Shown: positions 24,597 through 33,002 of the stretch, piece after piece
How positions within the stretch are numbered: the stretch's first letter is position 1
Layout of the letters: the number at the start of each line of letters is the position of its first letter
Assembly (NCBI RefSeq): GCF_000568255.1
Contig: NZ_KK037166.1
Span: 2,031,559 to 2,092,402 of the forward strand
Source: Kutzneria sp. 744
GTDB taxonomy: Bacteria > Actinomycetota > Actinomycetes > Mycobacteriales > Pseudonocardiaceae
DNA length: 60,844 nucleotides
Direction of reading: 5' to 3'
Translations under genes and position numbers: made by a program
Notes under the pieces: generated by a model
What the model was told of the DNA's origin: nothing
The model's input: the letters and a program-made list of their open reading frames with translations, nothing else
The model's database searches: none

Positions 24597-25349
24597 TCAG
24601 ACCGGCCCGGGCGAGACATCGTGCAAGACAAAAGTGGCGAACCCGAGCTCACGCCGCAAGCCGCCGAGCCAGGTGTCACGGTGCTCGCGGGCGGCGGTGA
24701 GCGCCTGGTTGCGGTGCTCGACGGTCGGGGCCGACCGCACGGCCCAGTCGACGAGCGAGCCGGTCCAGCTGAACTCGTAGTCGTCCCATTCGGTCAGTGT
24801 GCTGACATGCCCGAAGGACGGCTCGAAGCCGTGCCGGTGGAAGGCCCGGACCAGGCCGGCGAGGTCGGGGACGGAGTCGGACGGGAGCCCGAGCGCGGCT
24901 AGCGCTGCCGCGGACGGGGTCCCTTCCCAGATCATCTCGCCGATCAGCGCCTGACCGCCGGGGCGCAGGTGCTGCCGGACGGCGACCAGCATGTCCTCCA
25001 ACCCGCCGAAGGCGTGCCGGGCGCCGACGCAGAGCACCACGTCGAAGAGCCCGTCGTTCCAGGTGGCGGCGTCGGTCTCGATCCATCGCACCCGGTCCGT
25101 CAGCCCGCGCTCGCCGGTGCGCCGGGCGGCCGAGGCCGGCAGCATGTGGTCGATCCCGACGCCTGTCGTCGCGGGATGGTCCAGCAGCACCTGCTGCAGC
25201 CACTCGCCCTCACCGCAGCCGAGGTCGACCGCGCGGGCGCCGACGGCGGGGCTCAACCACCCAACCAACTCGCGCAACCGGTCGGGCGCGACCGGCGCCG
25301 CGATGGGATGGCGCAGGTGCGCGATATCGAAGATCTCCGATCGGTCCAC
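24597..25349 (-). CDS. Class I SAM-dependent methyltransferase
   Basis: A 250-residue methyltransferase. Motif I is AVDLGCGEGEWLQQV (about 40-54); the acidic end of strand 2 is VGIDHM; motif IV is FDVVLCVGARHAFGG; motif V/VI is LRPGGQALIGEMIWEG. The frame runs on upstream into an IS remnant, so I place the start at GTG 25349 (MDRSEIFDIAHLRHP), although no clear ribosome site precedes it. The C-terminal half has an aromatic-rich insert (EWDDYEFSWTGSLVDW). The substrate is unknown. Confidence 0.83.
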   Translation of the reverse strand: MDRSEIFDIAHLRHPIAAPVAPDRLRELVGWLSPAVGARAVDLGCGEGEWLQQVLLDHPATTGVGIDHMLPASAARRTGERGLTDRVRWIETDAATWNDGLFDVVLCVGARHAFGGLEDMLVAVRQHLRPGGQALIGEMIWEGTPSAAALAALGLPSDSVPDLAGLVRAFHRHGFEPSFGHVSTLTEWDDYEFSWTGSLVDWAVRSAPTVEHRNQALTAAREHRDTWLGGLRRELGFATFVLHDVSPGPV

Positions 25350-25384
25350 CGAGGTAAAGCTAGTGGTCCAGCCGTTGTTCGTGA

Positions 25385-25713
25385 TCCGTGACTGATGGCG
25401 GCTGTTTGCCGTCGGTAGTGGCTGGCCTGGGCACGGGCTTGGCGCCGACGACGCCACCGGGACCATTTCAGGGCGTGGGCAGCGGTCCGGACGGGGGGCG
25501 GTGGCAGCGGTGAACAGTCGCCGAATCTCGTTGCGGGTGAGCGGAATCAGGTCATCGACGTCGCTGGTCGGGGTGGCGGCTTGAGCGGCAGTCATGACGG
25601 ACAGGAAGGCGTGGGCGAGCATGGCCAGAACGGGTCCAGCGGTGCCAGGACCGCCGGCGGCGGACCTGGTGCTCGTCGAGGCCGGCCAGCTCCTTCAGGG
25701 ACCGTGTCATCGC
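25385..25713 (-). mobile_element. IS701-like transposase remnant (C-terminal part, frameshifted)
   Basis: Three frame segments read as the end of an IS701-type DDE transposase: SLKELAGLDEHQVRRRRSWH, then LAHAFLSVMTAAQ with DLIPLTRNEIRRLF, then WSRWRRRRQARAQASHYRR. At least two frameshifts separate them and the catalytic core is absent, so the element is dead. It lies between the methyltransferase gene and the decayed TetR gene. No intact terminal repeats were identified. About 330 bases that would otherwise be gene-free are explained by it. Confidence 0.75.
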
Positions 25714-26351
25714 CACCCGCCGCCGTCGGCGGCCGACCCGTTCCGGGGTCGTGCTGTCGGCCGTGCTGATCACCGCCACGGCGATGCGGCTGATCGAGGA
25801 GCACGGCGGCTCGGGGCCGTCCTCGGCGCCGACGCGACGGCGCTCTACCGGTACTTCCGCCGTGATGGACGAGGTCATCCGACAGGCCATCGACGGGTTT
25901 GAGCCGGGGCCGGACTGGCTAGCCACCCTGCGTGAGCTGGCGATACGGATCTACCGGACGAATCTGGCGCATCCCCGGGTCGCCCGGCTGGCCGCCGCCC
26001 GCGTCACCCGTCGACCCAACGAAGCCCGCGCCATCGAGCTGGTCCCGTCGGCTCAGCGCTCCGCGGACTTCGCCGACACCGACGCCGTCGGCTACTACCA
26101 CGCGTTCATCGACATGACGCTCAGCCACTCCGCGCTGGATTCGGCGGTGCGGTCTCAACCGCCCGCGGTCCGGGAAGCGCACAGAAACGCGTGGCGCGAG
26201 AACTACCGTCAACTGTCACCGGACACCCGTGGCGAACATCGCCGCCACCGCCCGCCACCTGGCCGGACACCGGAGCGGCAGCTCCTTCGAGACCACCCTC
26301 GACCTTGTGCTGGCCGCGCTCGCGCAAGCGAATTCCCTGAACATGGGATGA
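25707..26351 (+). pseudogene. TetR-family regulator, decayed
   Basis: Pieces of a TetR protein occur in order but in different frames: RRPTRSGVVLSAVLITATAM with LIEEHG, then ARRLGAVLGADATALYRYFR (recognition helix and YRYF), then MDEVIRQAIDGFEPGPDWLA through RENYRQLSP, then VANIAATARHLAGH to the stop at 26351. The last shift is one extra C in ACACCCGTGG, the previous an extra C near 25862; the first looks like a small deletion inside the HTH. The 5' end abuts the IS remnant, so its promoter was probably lost. Confidence 0.75.
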
Positions 26352-26539
26352 ACCAGGAGGCTGCGGTGATCGTGTCTTGGGGTGAAGGAAAGGAGTTAGG
26401 CTCAGCGATGCTTCACCAGGGCGCAGCACATGCGACGCAGGTCACATCTGTCCGGGAAACCATCCGGGCCGCCGCGATGTTGTTGAAATTTGAACAGGAA
26501 GACGGTCGTAGCGCGGCCACTGGCAGATCGGAGTCCACC

Positions 26540-27172
26540 ATGTCGACGAGCGGCGCCGAGGCAGCAACCGTCCGCACCCGGGTGCGGATCCCCCTTCGCT
26601 TCGCTGACGGCTTCTCCGTCACTGCCGACGCGGTCACCTTCCACGGGCTGGCCGACGGCCTTGAGCACGTGGCCATGGTGTTCGGCGACATCACCACCGG
26701 CACGCCGCTGGTCCGCCCGCACTCCGAGTGCCTGACCGGTGACGTGTTCGGCTCCGCCCGCTGCGACTGCGGGCCCCAGCTGCGCGAGGCCGTCGAACGC
26801 ATCTCCGCCACCGGCGGCGTGCTGCTCTACCTGCGCCAAGAGGGCCGCGGCATCGGCCTCTACAACAAGCTCGACGCGTACGCGCTGCAGGACACCGGAC
26901 TGGACACCTACGCCGCCAACGCCGCGCTGGGCCTGCCCGAGGACGGCCGCGACTACACCGTGGCCGCGCAGATGCTGGACGCGCTGGGCGTGCGCAAGAT
27001 CGACCTCCTCTCCAACAACCCGGACAAGGCCGAGCAGCTGCGCAAGCTCGGCGTCTCGGTGCGCCGCCGCGTGCCGACCGGCGTGTTCGCCACCGAGAAC
27101 AACCTGCGCTACCTGCGGGCCAAGGTGGACCACACCGGCCACACCATCACGCTGTCCAGTCTCGTGAGTTGA
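26540..27172 (+). CDS. ribA: GTP cyclohydrolase II
   Basis: First enzyme of riboflavin (and some deazapurine) synthesis: opens the GTP imidazole ring, releasing formate and pyrophosphate. It is the stand-alone form (210 aa) without a DHBP synthase domain. Zinc cysteines are C64, C75 and C77 (ECLTGDVFGSARCDC); the catalytic loop RQEGRGIGL is complete; the C-terminal LLSNNPDKAEQL segment binds the base. ATG 26540 has GGAG six bases upstream; the open frame extends to a decayed TetR gene but that is not part of it. Next is a RibD-reductase gene six bases away. No FMN riboswitch was seen, so this may be a secondary copy serving a specialised product. Confidence 0.93.
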   Translation: MSTSGAEAATVRTRVRIPLRFADGFSVTADAVTFHGLADGLEHVAMVFGDITTGTPLVRPHSECLTGDVFGSARCDCGPQLREAVERISATGGVLLYLRQEGRGIGLYNKLDAYALQDTGLDTYAANAALGLPEDGRDYTVAAQMLDALGVRKIDLLSNNPDKAEQLRKLGVSVRRRVPTGVFATENNLRYLRAKVDHTGHTITLSSLVS

Positions 27173-27177
27173 GGCCC

Positions 27178-27864
27178 ATGAAACTGCCGTATGTCGTGCT
27201 GTCGGCGGCCGTGAGCATCGACGGCTACCTCGACGACGCCGGATGCCAACGCCTCCTGCTGTCCTGCCCGGAGGACTTCGACCGGGTCGACGCGGTCCGC
27301 GCCGACGTGGACGCCGTCCTGGTGGGGGCCAACACGATTCGCCGTGACAACCCGCGACTGATCGTGCACTCGGAGCAGCGGCGGGCGCAGCGGGCGGCCC
27401 GGGGCCTGCCCGCGCATCCGATGAAGGTCATCGTCACCGGCTCCGGCGACCTCGATCCGGACCTCGCGGTCTGGGGCTGCGGCGGCGAGAAACTCGTGTT
27501 CACGGTGGACTCCGCCGCCGAGAAGGTGCGGGACCGTCTCGGTGAGCGGGCCGAGGTGGTCAGCACGGGCGCGGTGTTCGACTGGCACACCGTGCTGGCC
27601 CGGCTGGGCGAGCGCGGCGTCGACCGGCTCATGGTCGAGGGCGGCGGCACCGTGCACACCCAGCTGGTGGCGCTCAACCTGGCCGACGAGCTGCACGTGG
27701 CGATAGCGCCGCTGGTGGTCGGGCAGGTCGACGCGCCGCGGTTCCTCGGCCCGGCCAACTATCCCGGCGGCACCGCCGCCCGGATGAAACTCCTCGGCTG
27801 CACCCAGGTCGGCGACGTCGTGCTCCTGCGATACTCGCCGAAGGACCTGACCTGTTGCCAGTAG
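27178..27864 (+). CDS. RibD C-terminal (riboflavin-specific reductase/DHFR-like) domain protein
   Basis: A 228-residue NADPH-dependent reductase of the RibD_C/DHFR-like fold, without the deaminase half of RibD. Motifs: LSAAVSIDGYLDDAG near the start, VLVGANTIRRDNPRL, and DRLMVEGGGTVHTQL. It would reduce the ribosylamino-pyrimidine made after RibA, or a related pterin. ATG 27178 has GAGG five bases upstream and lies six bases after ribA, so the pair forms a two-step unit. The stop overlaps the ribosome site of the next gene. Confidence 0.88.
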   Translation: MKLPYVVLSAAVSIDGYLDDAGCQRLLLSCPEDFDRVDAVRADVDAVLVGANTIRRDNPRLIVHSEQRRAQRAARGLPAHPMKVIVTGSGDLDPDLAVWGCGGEKLVFTVDSAAEKVRDRLGERAEVVSTGAVFDWHTVLARLGERGVDRLMVEGGGTVHTQLVALNLADELHVAIAPLVVGQVDAPRFLGPANYPGGTAARMKLLGCTQVGDVVLLRYSPKDLTCCQ

Positions 27865-27873
27865 GAGGAAAAC

Positions 27874-28853
27874 ATGCCCCTGTTCGACCTCTCGGACCGT
27901 CGGAGCTGGCCGAGCACAGGGTGACCGCCACCGAGCCGGACGGCCTGGACGCGTGGTGGGCGGCCCGGATCGCCGCCGCCCGCGCCGTGGCCGAGCCGGT
28001 TTCCCTGGTGCGGCACGAGGAGTCGGCCTACGGGCCGACACCGGTGTGGGACGTGGAGTTCTCCGGCGACGGCGGCGACCGGATCCGGGGCTGGTACCTG
28101 CGGCCCGCCGGCACGGAGGGGCAGCGGCTGCCGATCGTGGTGCGGTACATCGGGTACGGCGGCGGGCGCGGCCTGCCGCTCGACCACACCCTGTGGGCCG
28201 CCGCCGGATACGCCGTGCTGGTGATGGACACCCGCGGGCAGGGCGCGAAGTGGGCGATCGGCGCCACCGGCGACCCGGGGCGGTCGCCCGCCGGGCCCGA
28301 GTACCCGGGCGTGATGACCCGGGGCATCTCCAGCCCGGAGACGTACTACTACAGCCGGCTTTTCGTGGACGCCGTGCGGGCGGTCGACGTCGCGTCCGAA
28401 CTGGACGGTGTGGATCCGTCTCGGATCGCGGTCAGCGGCGGCAGCCAGGGCGGCGGGCTGGCCATCGCCGCCGCGGCGCTGTGCGGGGACCGGGTCCGGG
28501 TGTGCCACGCGGACATCCCGTTCCTGTGCGACTTCCACCGGGCCATCAAGATCACGCCGAAGGCGCCGTTCACGGAGATCAGCGATTTCCTGGCGCAGCA
28601 CGTGGATCTGGTGCCGGCGGTGCTGGAGACCCTGCGCTACGTCGACTGCGCCCTGCTGGCCCGGCGGATCACCGCCACCACGCTGTTCAGCGCCGGCCTG
28701 ATGGACGCGGTCTGCCCGCCGTCCACGGTTTTCGCGGCGTACAACGAGATCACCGCGCCCAAGGAGATCACGGTGTCCCCGTTCGGCGTGCACGACGTGC
28801 CGCGCGGGCACATCGAGCGGCAGCTACGCCACCTCCGCGAGCACCTGGGCTGA
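27874..28853 (+). CDS. Acetylxylan esterase / cephalosporin-C deacetylase family hydrolase, 5' frameshift
   Basis: An alpha/beta hydrolase of the AXE1 group that removes acetyl groups from sugars or small molecules. Core: GYGGGRGLPLDHTLWA, nucleophile in SGGSQGGGLA, acid in SAGLMDAVCPPSTV and His in VHDVPRGHIE. ATG 27874 has a perfect AGGAGG five bases upstream and encodes the family's hallmark MPLFDL, but the frame then differs from the rest: CTCTC at about 27888-27892 would have to be CTC to give MPLFDLGPSELAEH. Either two bases were gained or the protein starts elsewhere (an in-frame TTG at 27855). Third gene of the rib operon. Confidence 0.8.
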
Positions 28854-29474
28854 TCGGCGGTCAGGCAACAGGGCGGCGCCGCCGACGACAAAAAGCCAGA
28901 TGTCACCGGGATATCCGGCCAGTCGTTCGGCGCCGCCCACGCCGAGCAGCTCCGGCGCGAAGATCGACATGGCGGTGCCGAGCAGCCCGAAGACCACGAC
29001 CACGATGCCGAACATGCCCAGCCTGGTGTCGCGAATCGTCAGTGACAGCACCAGAATCGCCACGCTGGCCACCGGCAGGCTGAACCCGCCGATCATGTGC
29101 AGCGAGAGGTCCTCGTTCTCCGGCGCGACCCCGAGCAGCAGCTTGCCCGCGCCGACCAGGATCCACAGCAGCACGCCCACGGTCGCCGGCCCCGTGTCGG
29201 GCCACCGCGAACGCAGCAGGCCGGCACCGGCGGCGATCAGCAGGCCCGCGACGATGAACGACGCGTTCATCAGGCCGGCCTTGGGCGAGCAGACGTAGGT
29301 CGCCATGAAATCGCCGCAGTCCGTGTTGCCGAGGTCGCCGATGTAGTTGTCGCGCCAGCTGAACGGCGTGCGCCACTGGGCCGCCACCACGAACTGCGCG
29401 ACGGTGTACTGCACCGTCGCGACGATCCAGAGGAATCCACCGATCGCGGCGCGCTTCTCGGCACTCGTCATCAT
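28824..29474 (-). CDS. DUF998 membrane protein
   Basis: A 216-residue protein with six predicted membrane helices, matching DUF998: IGGFLWIVATVQYTVAQFVV, then SWRDNYIGDLGNTDCG (the conserved extracellular loop before helix 2) and HMIGGFSLPVAS. Function unknown. ATG 29474 or the next codon. Its end overlaps the esterase gene by 30 bases, tail to tail. Confidence 0.87.
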   Translation of the reverse strand: MMTSAEKRAAIGGFLWIVATVQYTVAQFVVAAQWRTPFSWRDNYIGDLGNTDCGDFMATYVCSPKAGLMNASFIVAGLLIAAGAGLLRSRWPDTGPATVGVLLWILVGAGKLLLGVAPENEDLSLHMIGGFSLPVASVAILVLSLTIRDTRLGMFGIVVVVFGLLGTAMSIFAPELLGVGGAERLAGYPGDIWLFVVGGAALLPDRRSAQVLAEVA

Positions 29475-29546
29475 CAGGGCCTCCCACCTGGGAGCGTGAC
29501 CCTGCCCGGGTGGGCCGGCAACCGGCGTCCCCCTATCGAGGGAGGC

Positions 29547-30884
29547 TCAGGCGTGGCTGGTGACCAGATCGGGCAGGGCGTCGTGGTCGGGGAGGTCGGT
29601 GTCCACGTCCCGGACCACTTTCACGAAGAACCCGGACAGGCCCACCACGACGCCGAGCACGCCGGTGCCGAAGAAGACCAGGGCCATGCCGCCGCCGGGG
29701 CCGCCGGGCACGACGGAGCCGAAGACCTCCAGCAGGGCGCCGCCGGGCCGCATGCCGGGCTCCAGGACGTTGTCGGCCAGCGGGCCGACGACGGCCAGGG
29801 CCAGGGGGAGGGCGAGGTTGTCGACGACCTGGCGGGCGCCGAAGACCCGGCCCTGCATGGCGGGGTCGACCTTCACCTGCCAGATGGCGTCGAGATTGCC
29901 GCGCAGGAAGGGCATGCACACCCAGGAGCAGAACCAGCTGGCCGCCCACCAGAACATGCCGTCGCCCATGCCGAGCATGATCCGCCCGAGCGAGTAGTAG
30001 GCCAGCACCGCGAAAAGCACGGACCGCACGGGACGGACGGGCGGCGGCCGCAGCAGCATCACCACGCCGCCGACCACACCGCCGAAGGCGCCGACGGTCT
30101 GGACGAGGCCGGCGGCGAGCTCGTCGTTCCCGCTGCGTAACAGGACCATCGGCGTGAGCACCTGCCAGCCCATCACCGACAGCATGCTCACGACGAAGAA
30201 CGTCATCTGCAACCCGAGCAGCCCGGGGCGCGCGGTGATGTAGCGGAATCCGAGCAATGCGCCAAGCCACCAGCCGGTCGCGCACGCGGCGGCCCGGTCG
30301 GGCTGCGGGATGCGCACCAGGAACACGGTGCCGACGGCCACCGCCCCGGCCAGCACGGCGATCAGCACCACGACGTCGATTCCCAGGCACTGCAAGGCGA
30401 TCGCGCCGAGGGTGGGGGCGACGACGTTCTGCACCGAGTCGGCAATCGTTCGCATCGCGTTGGCCCGGGACAGGTCCTCCTTGGCCACCATCAGCGAGAT
30501 GGTCGCCGAGTAGGCCGGCACCTCGAACGCCACCAGCACGCCGATGAGGGTGTTGGCCAGGAACAACTCCCACGCCTGCACGCCGTGGAAGGCGAACAGC
30601 GCCAACAGGGAGCCCAGCACGACGACGGTCCCCGCGTCGCCGACGGCGATGGTCAGCCGCCGCGGCAGCCGGTCGACGGCGGCGCCGGCCAGCGGGCTGC
30701 ACAGCATGGTCGCCACGAACGCGGCGCCGGTCATCAGCGACAGGTCCAGCGCGCTGTGCGTCCGCAGGAACAGCCAGACGCCGAAACCGAAGTTGACCAT
30801 CCGGGCCGCGCTGACCGACAGGATCTGCCCGGCCCACAGGATCGAGTAGCCGCTCAGCCCGCCGGGACGGCTCCAGCTCACCAC
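29547..30884 (-). CDS. MFS transporter (DHA3-type exporter)
   Basis: A 445-residue, 12-helix exporter: YSILWAGQILSVSAARMVNF at the start, LAGAAVDRLPRRL between helices 2 and 3, and PAYSATISLMVAKEDLSRAN in the middle of the first half, as in the macrolide-efflux/enterobactin-exporter group. A long acidic C-terminal tail (DVDTDLPDHDALPDL) is cytosolic. No regulator gene is adjacent. Drug or siderophore export is likely; the substrate is unknown. Confidence 0.86.
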   Translation of the reverse strand: MVSWSRPGGLSGYSILWAGQILSVSAARMVNFGFGVWLFLRTHSALDLSLMTGAAFVATMLCSPLAGAAVDRLPRRLTIAVGDAGTVVVLGSLLALFAFHGVQAWELFLANTLIGVLVAFEVPAYSATISLMVAKEDLSRANAMRTIADSVQNVVAPTLGAIALQCLGIDVVVLIAVLAGAVAVGTVFLVRIPQPDRAAACATGWWLGALLGFRYITARPGLLGLQMTFFVVSMLSVMGWQVLTPMVLLRSGNDELAAGLVQTVGAFGGVVGGVVMLLRPPPVRPVRSVLFAVLAYYSLGRIMLGMGDGMFWWAASWFCSWVCMPFLRGNLDAIWQVKVDPAMQGRVFGARQVVDNLALPLALAVVGPLADNVLEPGMRPGGALLEVFGSVVPGGPGGGMALVFFGTGVLGVVVGLSGFFVKVVRDVDTDLPDHDALPDLVTSHA

Positions 30885-31013
30885 AGGCCGCGTCCCATCC
30901 GGGCATCATCGCGAGCGGGGACGCCGCCAGGCAAGACCAAGATCCACATTCTGGGCGTCCTGGTAGCAGCCGGCTGCCCTTCGGCCTCCCTACGGCCTAG
31001 ACGGGCGGGATCA

Positions 31014-31997
31014 TCAGGAGATCCGCTGAGTGATCAGCACCGAGGCGGCCACCGACAGCAGCGAGATCAACGTGCCCAGCGCCAGCCACGGCTGGCTGGC
31101 GTCGACGGTCTTGGTCTCGTAGCCGATCTGCGAGGCCAGCGAGCTGTAGACGTTCTGCAGCTGCCCGGCGCTCTCGGCGTCGTAGGCCTGCCCGCCGGAC
31201 AGCTCGGCGATCTGCCGCATGGCCTGCTGGTCGCCGGGCACGTCCTCGGCCTGCCCCTCCACGTCGGCGGTGCCGCCCTTGGTGCCGAAGTAGATGCCGG
31301 AGATCGGCATCTGGGCCTGCCGCGCCCGCCCTCGCCTGGGTGTACGCGCCCCGCGCGGCGTTCGGGTCGGCGGGGTTGTTCTCCCGGCCCGTCCGACAGC
31401 AGCACGATGCGGGCCGGCGGCGGACCGTCGGCGCCGGTGATCAGCTTGCCGAAGGGACTGGATCGCCTGCACGGCGGCGGCGATGCCGTCGCCGGTGGCG
31501 GTGCCCTCGGCCGGCTTCAACGCGTCGATGCCGGCCTTGACCTGTGTGCGGTCGGTCGTCGGCGACACCAGCGTGGTGGCCGAGCCGGCGAACTCGATCA
31601 GCCCCAGGTTCACGCCGGGCGTGAGCTGGTCGGCGAACGACTTCGCGGCCTGCTGCGCGGCGGCCAGCCGAGAAGGCGGGATGTCCTTGGAGTTCATGGA
31701 CAACGAGACGTCGACGACGAGCATGACCGTGGCCCGGTTGCGCGGCACCTTCGACTCGGCCGTCGGACCGGCCAGCGCGATGCTCAGCAGGATCAGGCCG
31801 ACGGCCAGCATGGCCGGCGGAATGTGCCGCTGCCAGCCCGGACGCCGGGGGGCGACCCGTTCCAGCAGCTCGAGATTGGTGAAGCGCTTGGTGTCCCGGC
31901 GACGCAGGCGCTGCGTGACGAGATACCCGACCGCCAAGACCGCCACCACGCCGATGAGCAGCAGCCACAACGGGTCCGCGAACCCGGACAAGCTCAT
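31014..31997 (-). CDS. VWA-domain membrane protein (BatA-like) with three one-base frame slips
   Basis: A 327-codon frame: N-terminal helices (7-25, 61-79), a von Willebrand A domain with MIDAS VVDVSLSMNS, and a C-terminal helix (LALGTLISLLSVAASVLIT). Between AIQS and RQAQMPISG the frame is wrong; three extra G/C bases (near 31454, 31390 and 31330) each turn a run of two into three. Removing them restores FGKLITGADG and VLLSDGREN, so the slips cancel and the end is in frame. Part of the moxR-DUF58-VWA unit; it overlaps the DUF58 stop by ATGA. Such proteins act with MoxR ATPases as chaperone-like complexes. Confidence 0.82.
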   Translation of the reverse strand: MSLSGFADPLWLLLIGVVAVLAVGYLVTQRLRRRDTKRFTNLELLERVAPRRPGWQRHIPPAMLAVGLILLSIALAGPTAESKVPRNRATVMLVVDVSLSMNSKDIPPSRLAAAQQAAKSFADQLTPGVNLGLIEFAGSATTLVSPTTDRTQVKAGIDALKPAEGTATGDGIAAAVQAIQSLRQADHRRRRSAAGPHRAAVGRAGRTTPPTRTPRGARTPRRGRARQAQMPISGIYFGTKGGTADVEGQAEDVPGDQQAMRQIAELSGGQAYDAESAGQLQNVYSSLASQIGYETKTVDASQPWLALGTLISLLSVAASVLITQRIS

Positions 31998-32929
31998 CCA
32001 GCCGCTCCCCCGGACCAGCGCCGCTTGCGAGCGACCACGAACCGGACCATGTCGGCGATCCAGTCGGAATCCGTGCGCAGCACCAGGTGCGCGCAGTTGG
32101 CCTGCCGCAGGCCGGCGGCGACCTGCGCGCGGTGCTCGTCCGCGGCGGCGGCGAACTGCCGGCGCAGCAACGGCGACGCGTTCACCTCGCGCTGTCGGCC
32201 GCTCTCCGGGTCCACCAACGTCACCAGGCCGACCTCGGGCAGGTCGATGTCGCGCGGATCGACGATCTCGACCGCGACCAGGTCGTGCCGCGCGGACAGC
32301 CCACGCAGCGGCCGTTGCCACGCCATGTCGCCGAGGAAGTCGGAAATCACCACGGCCAGCCCACGGCGACGCGGCGGCCGGCGCAGCTGTTCCAGCAACG
32401 CCACCAGATCACCACGCACGCCCTCGGGCGCCCGCGGCGTCGTCGCCACGCGACGGACCAGGCTGCGGGAGTGCGCGAGGCCGCCACGAGCCGGCAGTCG
32501 CACCATCTCCTGCCCGGTCGACAGCACGGCGCCGATGCGGTTGCCGCCACCGCCGGTCAGGTGCGTGAACGCCGCCACGGCCGCGACGGCCAGGTCGCGC
32601 TTCTCGCACGCCGCGGTGCCGAAGTCGAGGCTCGCCGACAGGTCGACCGCCAGCCACGTCTCCAGCTCACGGTCGGCGACGGTCTCCCGGATGTGCGGCT
32701 GCGTGGTCCGGGCCGTGACGGCCCAGTCCATGCGGCGCACGTCGTCGCCCGGCTGGTACGGCCGCGCCTCACCCGGCTCCGTGCCGGGCCCGGGCACCAG
32801 GCCCAGGTGGTTTCCCTGGAGCAGGCCGTCCAACCGGCGCCGCACGTCCATCTCCAACGTGCGCAGCGCCGACTCCAGCTTCTCCTCACGCAACACGGGA
32901 GGAGCCCAGCGAGGGCGTGGGTCGGTCAC
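31994..32929 (-). CDS. DUF58 domain protein
   Basis: A 311-residue cytosolic protein of the DUF58/BatA-associated family, linked to MoxR AAA+ ATPases. Signature: GEARPYQPGDDVRRMDWAVT (the family's G-DD-R-IDW box), LAVDLSASLDFG (a VWA-like metal site), and AVVISDFLGD. GTG 32929. It lies 74 bases after the moxR stop and overlaps the VWA start in ATGA (31994-31997), so the three genes form the classic order moxR, DUF58, VWA. Confidence 0.87.
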   Translation of the reverse strand: MTDPRPRWAPPVLREEKLESALRTLEMDVRRRLDGLLQGNHLGLVPGPGTEPGEARPYQPGDDVRRMDWAVTARTTQPHIRETVADRELETWLAVDLSASLDFGTAACEKRDLAVAAVAAFTHLTGGGGNRIGAVLSTGQEMVRLPARGGLAHSRSLVRRVATTPRAPEGVRGDLVALLEQLRRPPRRRGLAVVISDFLGDMAWQRPLRGLSARHDLVAVEIVDPRDIDLPEVGLVTLVDPESGRQREVNASPLLRRQFAAAADEHRAQVAAGLRQANCAHLVLRTDSDWIADMVRFVVARKRRWSGGAAG

Positions 32930-33002
32930 AGGCCCACCTCGCTGGCGCTCGGCGGGTCTGCGACCCAGGTCCCAGTGCCCAATGGTGACCTCGCAAGCTC
33001 GG

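Noticed and set aside
26352-26539. Possible FMN riboswitch before ribA
   Set aside because: The conserved FMN-element blocks are not found; only a GGGGTGAAGG resemblance.
26408-26540. ATG with AAAGGAG upstream, in frame with ribA
   Set aside because: The spacing (about 12) is poor and the extra 44 residues do not look like RibA; ATG 26540 has a better site.
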